From: Streptomyces sp. NBC_00287
Lineage (GTDB): Bacteria > Actinomycetota > Actinomycetes > Streptomycetales > Streptomycetaceae
DNA length: 64,000 nt
NCBI RefSeq assembly: GCF_036173105.1
Contig: NZ_CP108053.1
Span: 248,001 to 312,000 of the forward strand
Reading direction: 5' to 3'
Part shown: piece by piece, positions 1 through 8,263 of the stretch
Numbering within the stretch: position 1 is the first letter of the stretch
Layout of the letters: each line of letters begins with the position of its first letter
Notes under the pieces: generated by a model
Databases searched by the model: none
The model's input: the letters and a program-made list of their open reading frames with translations, nothing else
What the model was told of the DNA's origin: nothing
Translations under genes and position numbers: made by a program

Positions 1-379
1 GCTCGCTGGGCCCGAGCGACTCCAGAACGACGAGCAGCGCGAGCCCGACCGAGTCGGCGAGCACCGCGTCGTCCTCGGGAACTGGACTGTCGTCGAGCGT
101 GATCACGAGCTCGGCCAGGCGGTCGTCGTAGGACGCCTCGGGGCGGGCCTGGCGCGATCGCAGGACATCGAGGCTGATCCGGCCGACCACCGTGGTCAGC
201 CAGCCGGCGAGGTTGTGGATGGTCGCCGTGTCCTGGCGGGACAGGCGCAACCAGGCCTCCTGGACCACGTCCTCGGCATCGGTGTGCGATCCGAGCATGC
301 GGTACGCGACCGCGCGTAGCCGGTCACGCTGGGCCTCGAACGCCTCGGCCATCGGATCCGCCTGCGTGGTGTCGGACAT
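1..379 (-). CDS. ECF sigma factor, SigJ/ECF41-like (3' end outside window)
   Basis: Read leftward from ATG at 379, 126 residues are visible before the window edge. Region 2 is clear (RLRAVAYRMLGSHTDAEDVVQEAWLRL, residues about 20-46), followed by NLAGWLTTVVGRISLDVLRSR and an acidic linker, which is the pattern of SigJ/ECF41-type extracytoplasmic-function sigma factors. These normally carry a SnoaL-like C-terminal extension in place of an anti-sigma factor; that part lies outside the window, so the subgroup is inferred. A purine-rich ribosome site (AGGAAGG) precedes the start. The divergent neighbour is a carboxymuconolactone decarboxylase-like gene, the classic ECF41 partner type, which supports the assignment. 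Confidence 0.88.
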   Translation of the reverse strand, partial: MSDTTQADPMAEAFEAQRDRLRAVAYRMLGSHTDAEDVVQEAWLRLSRQDTATIHNLAGWLTTVVGRISLDVLRSRQARPEASYDDRLAELVITLDDSPVPEDDAVLADSVGLALLVVLESLGPSE

Positions 380-381
380 GT

Positions 382-444
382 GGTTACCTTCCTCGGTTCT
401 GCTCCGTCATGGGTGATGACGGGCCCGAAGGGGCGTAGGTAACC
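382..444. promoter_or_regulatory. Symmetric divergent ECF-type promoter pair
   Basis: The spacer between the sigma gene and the AhpD-like gene is a dyad centred on base 413. The inner arms are CCGTCAT (404-410) and ATGACGG (416-422); the outer arms are GGTTACC (382-388) and GGTAACC (438-444), sharing the same centre. Each strand therefore reads GGTTACC, 16 bases, CGTC. The CGTC -10 element and spacing agree with known SigJ/ECF41 promoters (TGTCACA and CGTC); the -35 element differs. The outer left arm also overlaps the sigma gene's ribosome site. This suggests autoregulation plus partner control. Confidence 0.6.
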
Positions 445-462
445 GATGAAGGAGCAACACCG

Positions 463-912
463 ATGGAAGCACGTATGAACGGCCCGGCGAACCCCGACGT
501 GATCACAGCGATCCAGCACCTCTACAAGGCGATTCACGCCGGGGGCGTCGACCAGCGCCTGCTGTCGCTGGTCCATCTGCGGACCAGCCAGATCAACGGC
601 TGCAGCCCATGCGTTTTCGCCTCGACAGAGTCGGCACAGAAGGCCGGTGAGACCAACGAGCGGCTGCACAACGTGGTCGCGTGGCGCGAGACGCCCTTCT
701 ACACCGATCAGGAGCGGGCGGCGCTCGCTCTGACCGAGGCCGCCACCCGGCTCCAGGACGGCGCACCTGGCGTGACCGACGACATCTGGGACGCCGCGGC
801 CGACCACTTCAGCGAGGGGCAACTGGGCGCGATCATCCTGGAGATCGCGATGACCAACTTCTTCAACCGGATCAACCGCGCGGTCCGGGAGCAGGCCGGC
901 AGGACCTGGTGA
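463..912 (+). CDS. Carboxymuconolactone decarboxylase/AhpD-like protein
   Basis: A 149-residue all-helical protein of the CMD/AhpD family. The CxxC redox pair sits in INGCSPCVF (about residue 47), followed by the AhpD-type helix with KAGETNERL. Family members act as peroxidase-type thiol reductants or related enzymes. ATG 463 is chosen because AAGGAG lies 8 bases upstream; ATG 475 is an alternative. It is divergent from an ECF sigma gene, and ECF41 sigma factors are typically paired with carboxymuconolactone decarboxylases, oxidoreductases or epimerases, so it is probably the direct target of that sigma factor. The substrate is unknown. Confidence 0.88.
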   Translation: MEARMNGPANPDVITAIQHLYKAIHAGGVDQRLLSLVHLRTSQINGCSPCVFASTESAQKAGETNERLHNVVAWRETPFYTDQERAALALTEAATRLQDGAPGVTDDIWDAAADHFSEGQLGAIILEIAMTNFFNRINRAVREQAGRTW

Positions 913-1002
913 CTGGTGAGCCAGGCGGGGCGTCATTCCCCAACGAGCCCTCCTCGCGCTGGAATACGGTCACTGACTTGGCGCGGACGTGAGGATCGAG
1001 AC

Positions 1003-1398
1003 GTGACGATCAGGTACGAGTGGCGGGGCGACTTCGACAACGCCGCCCTCAACGCACTGCACGCTGACGGCTTCGGCCACCCCGTCGCTCAGACCGACTG
1101 GCGGGCACGACTTGAGCGCCACAGTCTCGGCTGGGTCTGCGCGTGGGAAGACGGTTCTCTGGTCGGCTTCGTGAACGTTGCCTGGGACGGTGGCGTCCAT
1201 GCCTTCGTCCTGGACACGGTCGTTGCGCAGCATCGTCGTACGAGAGGTATTGGCGCCGCGCTGGTCGCAACCGCGGCCCACGGAGCCCGCGCCGCGAAGT
1301 GCCAATGGCTCCACGTCGACTTCGAGGAACATCTGCGTACGTTCTATTTCGATGCCTGCGGCTTTAAGGAGACGACAGCCGGCCTGCTTGCTCTGTAG
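1003..1398 (+). CDS. GNAT-family N-acetyltransferase
   Basis: A 131-residue single-domain GNAT protein. The acetyl-CoA binding segment is VVAQHRRTRGIGAALVATAA (QxxGxG/A-type loop), preceded by the beta-strand segment VHAFVLDTVV and followed by YFDACGF, the usual C-terminal feature. The start is placed at GTG 1003 because GAGG lies just upstream and the encoded protein then has normal GNAT length; the longer reading frame from 916 has no comparable ribosome site. The acceptor substrate cannot be deduced. Confidence 0.82.
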   Translation: MTIRYEWRGDFDNAALNALHADGFGHPVAQTDWRARLERHSLGWVCAWEDGSLVGFVNVAWDGGVHAFVLDTVVAQHRRTRGIGAALVATAAHGARAAKCQWLHVDFEEHLRTFYFDACGFKETTAGLLAL

Positions 1399-1453
1399 CG
1401 TTGCGCGCCAACCTGCTCCGTCGCATGCAGTGGGGTCACCATCGGAGTCGTTC

Positions 1454-2362
1454 TTGGCAATCAGGACAACCACAAGTTCCCGCCCCGCGATCAATGCCGC
1501 CCTGGCCAGACGGCTGGTCGACACGCAGTTCCCGCAGTGGGCCGACCTCCCTCTCACCCTGCTGGACCCGGCCGGTTCGGACCATGTCATCTACCGGCTC
1601 GGCGAGGAGCTCTCCGTACGGCTGCCCCGCCATGCCGGAGCCAACAGGCAGGCCGTCAAGGAGTCCGAGTGGCTTCCCCGGCTCGCCCCGCACCTGCCCC
1701 TGGCCATCCCCAGACCCGTGGCAGTCGGTGAGCCCGACCTCGACTACCCCTGGCCGTGGGCGGTGTCGCGCTGGCTGGACGGCGACGTGGCAACCGTCGA
1801 GGCACTGGCCGACTCGTCCCAGGCGGCTGTCCAACTGGCCGAGTTCCTCATCGCACTCCACGCATTCGTACCCGATGACTTCGCCGCCCACCATGCTCGC
1901 GAGGACCTCACGGGACAGCCGCTGGCCGATCGCGACCGCTCAACTCGGGCTGCCATCGCGGAAGTCGACGGTACGTTCGACGCCGCGGCCATGACCGAGT
2001 TGTGGGACGCGGCGCTGGGTGCCCCCGGATGGGGCGGCCCTCCGGTCTGGTTCCACGGCGACTTCCACACCGGCAACCTGCTGACCATCGAGGGACACAT
2101 CAGCGCTGTCATCGACTTCGGCGGACTCGGTATCGGGGACCCAGCCTGCGACCTGATCATGGCCTTCACCCTCATGTCCGCCAGAAGCCGGGCCGTCTTC
2201 CGCGCCACACTCGGCATCGACGACGCCACCTGGACCCGAGGCCGCGGCTGGGCCCTCGCCACCGGCCTCAACGCCTACACCACGTACGCCGCCGCCAACC
2301 CCCGCATCGCCGCACAGACCACCCGCCAGATCACCGCAGCCCTCGCTGGCCGACAGCCATGA
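1454..2362 (+). CDS. Aminoglycoside phosphotransferase-family kinase
   Basis: A 302-residue APH/choline kinase-fold protein. The catalytic loop is VWFHGDFHTGNLL (HxDxxxxN) and the metal-binding aspartate is in AVIDFGGLGIGDPACDL. The N-lobe begins with a substrate-entry segment (VDTQFPQWADLPL) typical of uncharacterised actinobacterial APH-like kinases. Start TTG 1454 is chosen because GGAG lies 6 bases upstream and upstream residues show no coding character. It may modify an antibiotic or a small alcohol or amine. It converges on the nucleotidyltransferase that follows, a common pairing of resistance-like enzymes. Confidence 0.85.
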   Translation: MAIRTTTSSRPAINAALARRLVDTQFPQWADLPLTLLDPAGSDHVIYRLGEELSVRLPRHAGANRQAVKESEWLPRLAPHLPLAIPRPVAVGEPDLDYPWPWAVSRWLDGDVATVEALADSSQAAVQLAEFLIALHAFVPDDFAAHHAREDLTGQPLADRDRSTRAAIAEVDGTFDAAAMTELWDAALGAPGWGGPPVWFHGDFHTGNLLTIEGHISAVIDFGGLGIGDPACDLIMAFTLMSARSRAVFRATLGIDDATWTRGRGWALATGLNAYTTYAAANPRIAAQTTRQITAALAGRQP

Positions 2363-2391
2363 ACAGGACTGTAGGGATTCTCTCCGTCCCG

Positions 2392-3129
2392 CTATTGCGG
2401 TCGCATGAGTTCCAGGTCCTCGCCCCATGCGTCCAGCACGTCACCATGTCCGGCCTCTCGGGCCGCCGACTCGACAAGGAGGAAGAGGTGCCGCTGTAGG
2501 GACACGTCGCCTGTTCCCGTGATGCGGTCCACGGCGCCGAGCAATGCCTCGGTGTCCCAGCGGGGCAGTGGGTGTCGGGCGAGCTCCCAGTGCAGGTACT
2601 TGTTGTAGGGGCGGGGGCGCCGGTCGAGGGCGAAGAGCAGCTCGAGCAGGAAGCGAATGCTGTCGGCGGCGTCGAGGCGAGCGGCGAGGGCCTGGCCGTC
2701 GCGGTGGTTCTTGATGGAGCGGTAGAGCGAGTTGGCGTAGGCGTCGAGCCAGCCGCTGGCGTCCTGGAAGGCCTCAGCTGCGCCCAGGCGAGCCTTGTCG
2801 GCGAGGATCTGGGCGATGCCTCCGTCGAGGCGGTCGAGCAGGATGTGGGCGCGGGCGAGGGCGTAGCGTTCAAAACCGGGCATCCCGGCTGCACGGAACT
2901 CCGTGAGAGAGACGATGACGAGGTCGAGTGCGGGGGTGCGGTGGCCCGCGAACCGGGTGAGATCGGTCATGGCGTCATCGGCGATGACCACGTAGAGGTC
3001 GTGGTCGGAGTGGGGGGTGACCATGTCGTCGTGAGCCCGGGAACCTTTGAGGACGAGGCCGACGACGGCCGGATCAGCAGCAGCGAGTTCGACGAACGCG
3101 TCGTAGGTGAGCGGTTGTTGAGCAGTCAT
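2392..3129 (-). CDS. Nucleotidyltransferase-domain protein (aminoglycoside adenylyltransferase-like)
   Basis: A 245-residue protein with a polymerase-beta-type nucleotidyltransferase core near the N-terminus: LKGSRAHDD (G29, S30) followed by SDHD (D42, D44), giving the expected GS(x)nDxD signature, and a third acidic residue in ALDLVIVS. The rest is helical and resembles the C-terminal substrate domain of aminoglycoside nucleotidyltransferases. It lies tail-to-tail with the APH-family kinase. The substrate is not determined; resistance is only one possibility. Confidence 0.78.
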   Translation of the reverse strand: MTAQQPLTYDAFVELAAADPAVVGLVLKGSRAHDDMVTPHSDHDLYVVIADDAMTDLTRFAGHRTPALDLVIVSLTEFRAAGMPGFERYALARAHILLDRLDGGIAQILADKARLGAAEAFQDASGWLDAYANSLYRSIKNHRDGQALAARLDAADSIRFLLELLFALDRRPRPYNKYLHWELARHPLPRWDTEALLGAVDRITGTGDVSLQRHLFLLVESAAREAGHGDVLDAWGEDLELMRPQ

Positions 3130-3288
3130 GGTGTGGATCTCCGGTGGGGTGATGACGGGTATGCCTGCTGGGGCGGCCCCGTTGGGGAGACGCCCCGCAC
3201 CGTCTGCGGCTGCATGTGGCTGCCGCCCGGAGGATCAACGCACATCTGCACTCTATCGGGCCACTGATCACGCGCCCCCGCATGCGCA

Positions 3289-4164
3289 TCAAGCGTGCTG
3301 TTCGCCGGCCAGCATCGGGGCCGCCCAGCGGGCGAACTCCTCGAAGGCGCGCGGTTCACGGCCCGTCACTTCCCGCACCGAGCTGGTGGTGGACTTGTTC
3401 ACACCGCCGCGCAGCGCCTTGAAGACAGCCACTACCTGCTCCGCGATCCACTGCGGCAGACCGGCCTGGGCCATCCCGGTGACCGCCACCTCGTCCGGGA
3501 CGTCAACGTACTCGATCGGGCGGCCCAGGGTGCTCGACAGACGCCGCGCGACCTCGGTGTAGGTGATCGCCTCCGGGCCGGTGAGGACGTGGGTGCTGCC
3601 GTCGTGCTCGGCCGTGACCAGCATCGCGGCAGCGGCGGTGGCGACGTCACGCGGATCGATCATCGCGATGCGTGCGTCACCGGCGGGGAGGAAGAAGCGG
3701 CCGGACTGCCGGATGGTCGCGGCAGAACCGACGATGTTCGACATCATGTGGCTTGAGCGCAGCACCACCGCCGGGATACCCGAGCCGCGCAGGTGCTGCT
3801 CGATGCGGCCGTGCTGGTCCAAGAAGACCGTCGGGGAACCGGCCTCTGCCCCGATCGTGGACAGCATGACCACTTGCCGGACACCCGTGGCCGCTGCCGC
3901 GTCGATCGCGTTCGTCCCGTACTCGACCTGCCTGGGGTCGTTCGCGCAGAGGAGGAACATCCGGTCGACGCCGTCGAGAGCCCGCCGGACAGACGCCGGC
4001 TCGGCGAAGTCTCCGTGTGCCAGCTCGGTCTCGCCGCCGAGGACGGCGGCCGCACGATCCGGGTCACGGACGAAGGCACGGACCGGAATGCCACGCTCAC
4101 GAAGCTCCGTGACGACCTTCGAACCGACATTCCCTGCCGCGCCCGTCACCAGCACCGTCGCCAT
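3289..4164 (-). CDS. NmrA-like NAD(P)-binding atypical SDR
   Basis: A 291-residue Rossmann protein beginning MATVLVTGAAGNVGSKVV, with the GxxGxxG NAD(P) motif at residues 8-14. The pattern AFVRDPDRAAAVLGGETELAHGDF and the C-terminal ALRGGVNKSTTSSVREVTGREPRAFEEFA are typical of the NmrA/quinone oxidoreductase-2-like atypical SDR family. The canonical SDR YxxxK is absent, as expected for this group, so it may act as a redox sensor or reductase. It is divergent from the HEAT operon; about 130 bases lie between it and the operon promoter. Confidence 0.82.
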   Translation of the reverse strand: MATVLVTGAAGNVGSKVVTELRERGIPVRAFVRDPDRAAAVLGGETELAHGDFAEPASVRRALDGVDRMFLLCANDPRQVEYGTNAIDAAAATGVRQVVMLSTIGAEAGSPTVFLDQHGRIEQHLRGSGIPAVVLRSSHMMSNIVGSAATIRQSGRFFLPAGDARIAMIDPRDVATAAAAMLVTAEHDGSTHVLTGPEAITYTEVARRLSSTLGRPIEYVDVPDEVAVTGMAQAGLPQWIAEQVVAVFKALRGGVNKSTTSSVREVTGREPRAFEEFARWAAPMLAGEQHA

Positions 4165-4292
4165 CTTCGCTCACTCTCTGGGATCGGCCTGAGCCAGCCC
4201 AAAGTATCCGAACAATGACACCGAGTCGCGGAACGGCGCCGGGACCGTATCGCGGGGCGTCTTCGCCCCGTTCGAACCATTGGCGCTTGACC

Positions 4293-4320
4293 TTGACACA
4301 GTGACAAGCCCTTCACTGTG
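4293..4320 (+). promoter_or_regulatory. Probable MerR-type promoter/operator of the HEAT operon
   Basis: A good -35 hexamer TTGACA (4293-4298) is followed immediately by the inverted repeat CACAGTGA (4297-4304), 8 bases, TCACTGTG (4313-4320). An operator overlapping and extending past the -35 box is the usual architecture for MerR-family regulators, which act on promoters with long spacers. The downstream operon encodes a MerR-domain protein, so autoregulation is likely. The -10 box is not obvious. Confidence 0.6.
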
Positions 4321-4338
4321 GCCAAGGAGGTGCTCTCC

Positions 4339-5001
4339 ATGTCCACAGAGAACACGAACACGCCGGCAGCGCTCCAGGGGCTGCAGAACAGCAACTCGTC
4401 AGTGCGGCTCAAGGCTGCGCTCGCGGTCGGTACGGCTCCAGATCCTCGGTGCGTCGACGGGCTCATTCAGCGTTGTGCGATTGAGCCTGAGTTTTATGTG
4501 CGGGACATGCTCACGTGGGCGCTCACCCGGCACTCAGCGAAGATCACGGTGCCGAAGCTCGTCAAGGAACTCCGTTCAGAGCGTGCGCAGGCTCGAAGTC
4601 AGGCATTGCACACCTTGTCCAAGGTCGGTGACCGGCAGGCGTGGCCGGCGATCACGCGCGGGCATCTGACCGACGCCGACGACGAGGTGGCACAGAGCGC
4701 TTGGCGAGCCGCCGTCGTACTCGTGCCCGAGGCTGAGAAGCCCGAGTTGGCCGACGTACTGGCGACCCAGCTCGGTCGTGGCGGACGGGAAACGCAATTG
4801 AGCCTGAGCCGGGCGCTGATCGCACTCGGGGAGGCGGTCGAGCCCGCGCTGCGTACCGCGAAGACGCATAGTGTCTCTCGCGTACGGCAGCACGCGATCG
4901 CCACGGAGCGGCTGTTGCTCCACCCGGATGCCGTATTTGAGTTCGCGCTCGAGGAGGCGAAGCGCATCGTGGCCCTGGGTCCCAGCAGGCAGGAGGAGTG
5001 A
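4339..5001 (+). CDS. HEAT-repeat protein
   Basis: A 220-residue alpha-solenoid. Successive helical pairs with HEAT spacing are visible (LQGLQNSNSSVRLKAALAVG, FYVRDMLTWALTRHSAKITV, LRSERAQARSQALHTLSKVGD, DDEVAQSAWRAAVVLVPE, THSVSRVRQHAIATERLLL). ATG 4339 is chosen because AAGGAGG lies 8 bases upstream. There is no catalytic motif, signal peptide or membrane segment, so it is likely a cytoplasmic binding scaffold. It is followed after 6 bases by a MerR-HEAT fusion; the two solenoids may interact or sense the same partner. Confidence 0.8.
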   Translation: MSTENTNTPAALQGLQNSNSSVRLKAALAVGTAPDPRCVDGLIQRCAIEPEFYVRDMLTWALTRHSAKITVPKLVKELRSERAQARSQALHTLSKVGDRQAWPAITRGHLTDADDEVAQSAWRAAVVLVPEAEKPELADVLATQLGRGGRETQLSLSRALIALGEAVEPALRTAKTHSVSRVRQHAIATERLLLHPDAVFEFALEEAKRIVALGPSRQEE

Positions 5002-5007
5002 GCAGCG

Positions 5008-6012
5008 GTGTTGATCGGCGATGTGGCACGACGGTCCGGGGTCAGCGCTCGCATGCTCCGGCACTATGAATCGCTCGGCCTGGTGCGGCCAACGGGACGC
5101 ACGTCGACCGGCTATCGCGAGTACTCCAGTGCGGACATCCAGAGGATCTTCCATATTGAGAGCCTGCGGTCGCTGGGGCTGTCGCTGCGCGAGGTCGGAC
5201 GCGCCCTGGATGATCCCGGCTTCAGGCCCTCGGAGCTGGTCGCCGACCTCATCCGCCAGACGGGAGAACGCATCGCACGCGAGACGGAGTTGCTCCGGCA
5301 ACTGCGTCGGATCGATGCCGCGGAGCCCGCCGGCTGGGAGGACGTCCTCCAGACCGTCTCCCTCCTGCAGGCCTTGGCGTCGGAGAGCGCCGGGAAGCGC
5401 CAGCGCGCGGCCTTGTCCTCTGTCGAAGAGGTTCCGGTGCCGGTGGAGGCTCTGGTCGACGCCGTGTTGAACGAGACGGAACCGAACGTCGCCGGAGCTC
5501 TTCGATGGGCTCTGGCCCAGACCGGCGATGGAGCACTGGCACTGCTGGCTCAGGGCCTGGGCTCAGCGGAGGCAGCGGTTCGCAAGCGTGCCGTCCAGGC
5601 CATCGCCGAGATTCCGAGCGCTGCAGCGACCGCCCTGCTCCAGGACGCCCTCACAAGCTCCGACCTGGTGGTCCGCCGGTGCGCGGCTCTGGTGCTGGGA
5701 GCACGTGGAGTGGCCGACTCGATCCCCACCCTCATCGACATGATCGCCGATCAGGTGAACGACGTTGACGCCGCTGACGCGCTGGGCACGCTGGCAAGTG
5801 AGCCTGCGCTGGCGGAGACGATCGCTGCCAAACTCATCGACCGCCTTTCCGGCGGCGGCGCCATGCACTCCGTACGTCAACGTCTCGCCCAGGCCCTCGC
5901 GGACATCCCCGGCACCACGGCGTCACGCGCCCTGGCAGAACTGTCGGACGATGAAGACCGTACCGTCGCGCTCACGGCGACCTACATTCTCAAGCTGCGC
6001 GACTCACGCTGA
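5008..6012 (+). CDS. MerR-family regulator fused to HEAT repeats
   Basis: A 334-residue fusion. Residues 1-70 form a MerR winged helix (MLIGDVARRSGVSARMLRHYESLGLVRPTGRT, then GYREYSSADIQRI), followed by a dimerisation helix (residues about 75-110). From about residue 150 there are HEAT-like repeats (VRKRAVQAIAEIPSAAATALL, VVRRCAALVLGARGVADSIPTL, SVRQRLAQALADIPGTTASRAL). No metal-binding cysteines replace the usual effector domain; the solenoid takes that place. GTG 5008 has AGGAGG 10 bases upstream, overlapping the end of the preceding gene. It probably controls its own operon through the palindrome at 4297-4320. Confidence 0.85.
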   Translation: MLIGDVARRSGVSARMLRHYESLGLVRPTGRTSTGYREYSSADIQRIFHIESLRSLGLSLREVGRALDDPGFRPSELVADLIRQTGERIARETELLRQLRRIDAAEPAGWEDVLQTVSLLQALASESAGKRQRAALSSVEEVPVPVEALVDAVLNETEPNVAGALRWALAQTGDGALALLAQGLGSAEAAVRKRAVQAIAEIPSAAATALLQDALTSSDLVVRRCAALVLGARGVADSIPTLIDMIADQVNDVDAADALGTLASEPALAETIAAKLIDRLSGGGAMHSVRQRLAQALADIPGTTASRALAELSDDEDRTVALTATYILKLRDSR

Positions 6013-6060
6013 CGAGGGGTTCCTGCAGGAGAGGAACCAGGGGAGCCGGAGGAAACGCGA

Positions 6061-6093
6061 CGGTGGCGCCACACAGTGCGTGTGGCGCCACCG
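6061..6093. terminator. Bidirectional hairpin terminator
   Basis: A perfect 14-bp stem (6061-6074 with 6080-6093) with a 5-base loop lies between convergent genes ending at 6012 and 6120. A weaker 7-bp hairpin (6018-6024/6032-6038) sits just before it. There is no U-tract, as is usual in Streptomyces. Confidence 0.75.
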
Positions 6094-6119
6094 GACGGCG
6101 GAAGACGGTTCGCTGTACG

Positions 6120-6458
6120 TCAGCGCGCGCAGATCACGTAGATCGTGCCGCTGCCCGCGCGGCCGCTCGACGTCCGTACGTCTGCCTTCCAACCGATGGG
6201 CGTGTAGGCGGAGTTCCGCAGCGGCTCCGTACGCGTCACGCGCATGGTGGATGTCTCGTCTGCGCCGACGCCGCCCCCCGTGGCCTCCCAGCCGCTGGGA
6301 CAGGTGATCCTGGCTTCTCCGGCCGTGAAGTACTTCGACCTGACGGTGGAGGCGGGGCCCGCGGCGTCGGCTTGGGTCGAGGTGACCACGACCAGCGCGA
6401 GGAGGGCGGATACGGCGGCCGCGAGGGCGTAAGCGGACCGTCGGACAGTTGCGTTCAT
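6120..6458 (-). CDS. Small secreted protein of unknown function
   Basis: A 112-residue protein with a Sec signal peptide (MNATVRRSAYALAAAVSALLALVVVTSTQADAAG; cleavage likely after ADA). The mature part is about 80 residues with two cysteines (ITCPSGW and YVICAR) that could form one disulfide, and the pattern CPSGWEATGGGVGAD...GW, found in small actinobacterial secreted proteins. ATG 6458 is chosen because it places the signal peptide at the N-terminus; the ribosome site is weak. Its function is not recognised. It is the last gene of the leftward sensory island but may be independently transcribed. Confidence 0.7.
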   Translation of the reverse strand: MNATVRRSAYALAAAVSALLALVVVTSTQADAAGPASTVRSKYFTAGEARITCPSGWEATGGGVGADETSTMRVTRTEPLRNSAYTPIGWKADVRTSSGRAGSGTIYVICAR

Positions 6459-6616
6459 GTGGGGTTCCCCTTCGACGTGTCGTCCGTCCGGTGGTCGAGC
6501 CCACCGGGCGGATGCCGGTCCCTTCACTCTTCCGATGCGGCCGCCCTCGCCGCATCGGTGCCAGCACGGCAGTCGGTGTCCGTGCCGGCACGGATACCGG
6601 GCGGTTCACTCCGCCA

Positions 6617-7114
6617 CTACCGTTGGGGCATGTCCTCGGACCCGTCACCGCACGGCGTCGGCGGGTCCGCCGCAGGCAGCGATTTCTTGAGCGTGCGGAT
6701 GCACTGGATGAACGCCTTGGTCCGGGCGTCCCGTTCGAGGTCGGTGTAGACGGGTGCCACGGCCCGTTCCAGCGCCGCGAGTTGGGCCGGGCTCGCGTGT
6801 ACGACTCGGCCGCCGACGGCGGCCGCTTGGCGCAGCGTGGAGCGCTGGCCGTCCGTCAGGTCCTGCCATACGGCCGTGTTGACGGCGATGACGTTCACCT
6901 TGGGGAAGTACGTGACATTGCCCGTGGCGATCGTCGAGCCGTACAGGTTTCCGCTCGACTCGCCGTAGCGCCTGCTGGTCCCAGTCGTCGCCGGGCGGGT
7001 CCTGCGCCTCCCAGACGGTCTCGACGCGCAGCCGGTTCCTCCGGCGCCGCATCCCGCCGCCAGTGCCAGTCCGAGAACTGCCGCGGCCAGTCGTGTCGTT
7101 GCCCGCCTCGGTAC
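6617..7114 (-). pseudogene. Decayed DctP-like solute-binding lipoprotein
   Basis: The reading frame starts with a lipoprotein signal (RLAAAVLGLALAAGC) whose expected start codon is GTA at 7114, not ATG or GTG. A short stretch similar to the middle of the DctP-like protein at 10733-11812 (LRVETVWEAQDPPGDDWDQQ, around 6970-7030) is in another frame. The original frame then resumes with the DctP C-terminus (TYFPKVNVIAVNTAVW, DARTKAFIQCIRTLKKSLP). About half of a normal 350-residue protein is missing. The combination of internal deletion, two frame changes and a lost start codon marks a pseudogene. Confidence 0.75.
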
Positions 7115-7136
7115 GGTCCTTTCGCCCTGCGTGTGG

Positions 7137-8159
7137 TCAGCGGACCGGCACGGTGATCCGGCCTGCCACGATCTGTGCCTTGAGCGCTTCGAGACGCGGC
7201 ACGATGTCGTCGATGCGGCCACCCGAAGTCGTATAGCCCACACCGTCGTTGGCGAGGTCGTACGAGATCTCTCCGCGTCGGAAGGTGCCGCGGTGGGCGT
7301 CGACGACGGTCTGGCGGACCGCCAGGTCCAGTCGCTTGACCATCGAGGTGAGGATGACCTCCCTCACCTCCGGCGCCGCGGTGCGGTATTGGTCGGTGTC
7401 GACCCCGACCGCGAGCCGGCCGGCTGTGCGGGCCGCGTCGAACACGCCCGCCCCGGACAGGCCGGCGGCCGGGTACACGATGTCGACACCGGTGGTGTAC
7501 ATCTCCTCGGCGATGCGGCGGGCCGCCTCGGGGTCGTCGAAGCCTGCCGGACCGTCGTCGATCCACGCGTTGTCCACCGTCACGTCCGGCCGCGCGGCGA
7601 GCGCTCCTGCGGTGTAGCCCGCGCGGAAGCCCTCCAGTTCCCGGCTCCGCATGCCGCCCACGAAGCCGATGCGCCCGGTCCGGGACTTCAGTGCGGCGGC
7701 CGCTCCGACGAGGAACGACCCCTCGGGTGCGGCGAAGACGAGGTTGGCGATATTGGGACCGTTGATGTCGCCGGCGTCGGCGATGGCGAACCGGACCTCC
7801 CGGAACTCGGCCGCGATGGTGGCGAGCGGACCCGCGTACTCCCCGCTCACCGCCACGACCAAGTCGCAGCCGTGCTCGGCGAGTTGCCGCAGTCGCTCCG
7901 CCTTGTGCGCGTCGGTGTCCTCGTCGCCCGGTGAGAGCTCGACGACCTGGCGTGGGCCCAGCCCCAGTTCCGTCCGCGCCTCGCTGACGCCGGCTGCGGC
8001 CAGGTCGTTCAGCCAGTTGTCGCCGCGCCCCGGCCAGCCGTAGGCCACGCCGACCTCGCAGTCACCCGCGCCCCGGCCGCCGCTGTCGCAGGCCGTGCCG
8101 CCCGCAAGCAGCACGACGAGCGACAGCGCGGCCCCCGTCCATCGGCGCACCGCTCGCAC
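7137..8159 (-). CDS. BMP-family (PnrA/Med-like) substrate-binding lipoprotein
   Basis: A 340-residue lipoprotein with a signal ending in a lipobox (LAGGTAC, C24). The mature sequence follows the BMP fold: VGVAYGWPGRGDNWLNDLAAAGV, DLVVAVSGEYAGPLATIAAEF, FAIADA, NIANLVFAAPEGSFLVGAAAAL, GRIGFVGGMRSRELEGFRAGYTAGA, DIVYPAAGLSGAGVFDAA, and VGVDTDQY. Relatives bind nucleosides for ABC import, or in Bacillus (Med) act in signalling. No ABC permease or ATPase is nearby; instead it follows a response regulator and histidine kinase in the same orientation, so a sensory role is plausible. Confidence 0.85.
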   Translation of the reverse strand: MRAVRRWTGAALSLVVLLAGGTACDSGGRGAGDCEVGVAYGWPGRGDNWLNDLAAAGVSEARTELGLGPRQVVELSPGDEDTDAHKAERLRQLAEHGCDLVVAVSGEYAGPLATIAAEFREVRFAIADAGDINGPNIANLVFAAPEGSFLVGAAAALKSRTGRIGFVGGMRSRELEGFRAGYTAGALAARPDVTVDNAWIDDGPAGFDDPEAARRIAEEMYTTGVDIVYPAAGLSGAGVFDAARTAGRLAVGVDTDQYRTAAPEVREVILTSMVKRLDLAVRQTVVDAHRGTFRRGEISYDLANDGVGYTTSGGRIDDIVPRLEALKAQIVAGRITVPVR

Positions 8160-8263
8160 CTCCCCCGTTTTCGCGACCGGTACGACGGTGTTCCGCCGAC
8201 GGATACGACGCTACGGACGGGCCGCCCGGCCGGCATCCGTGCTACCCCCGAACCTCGTGACGG

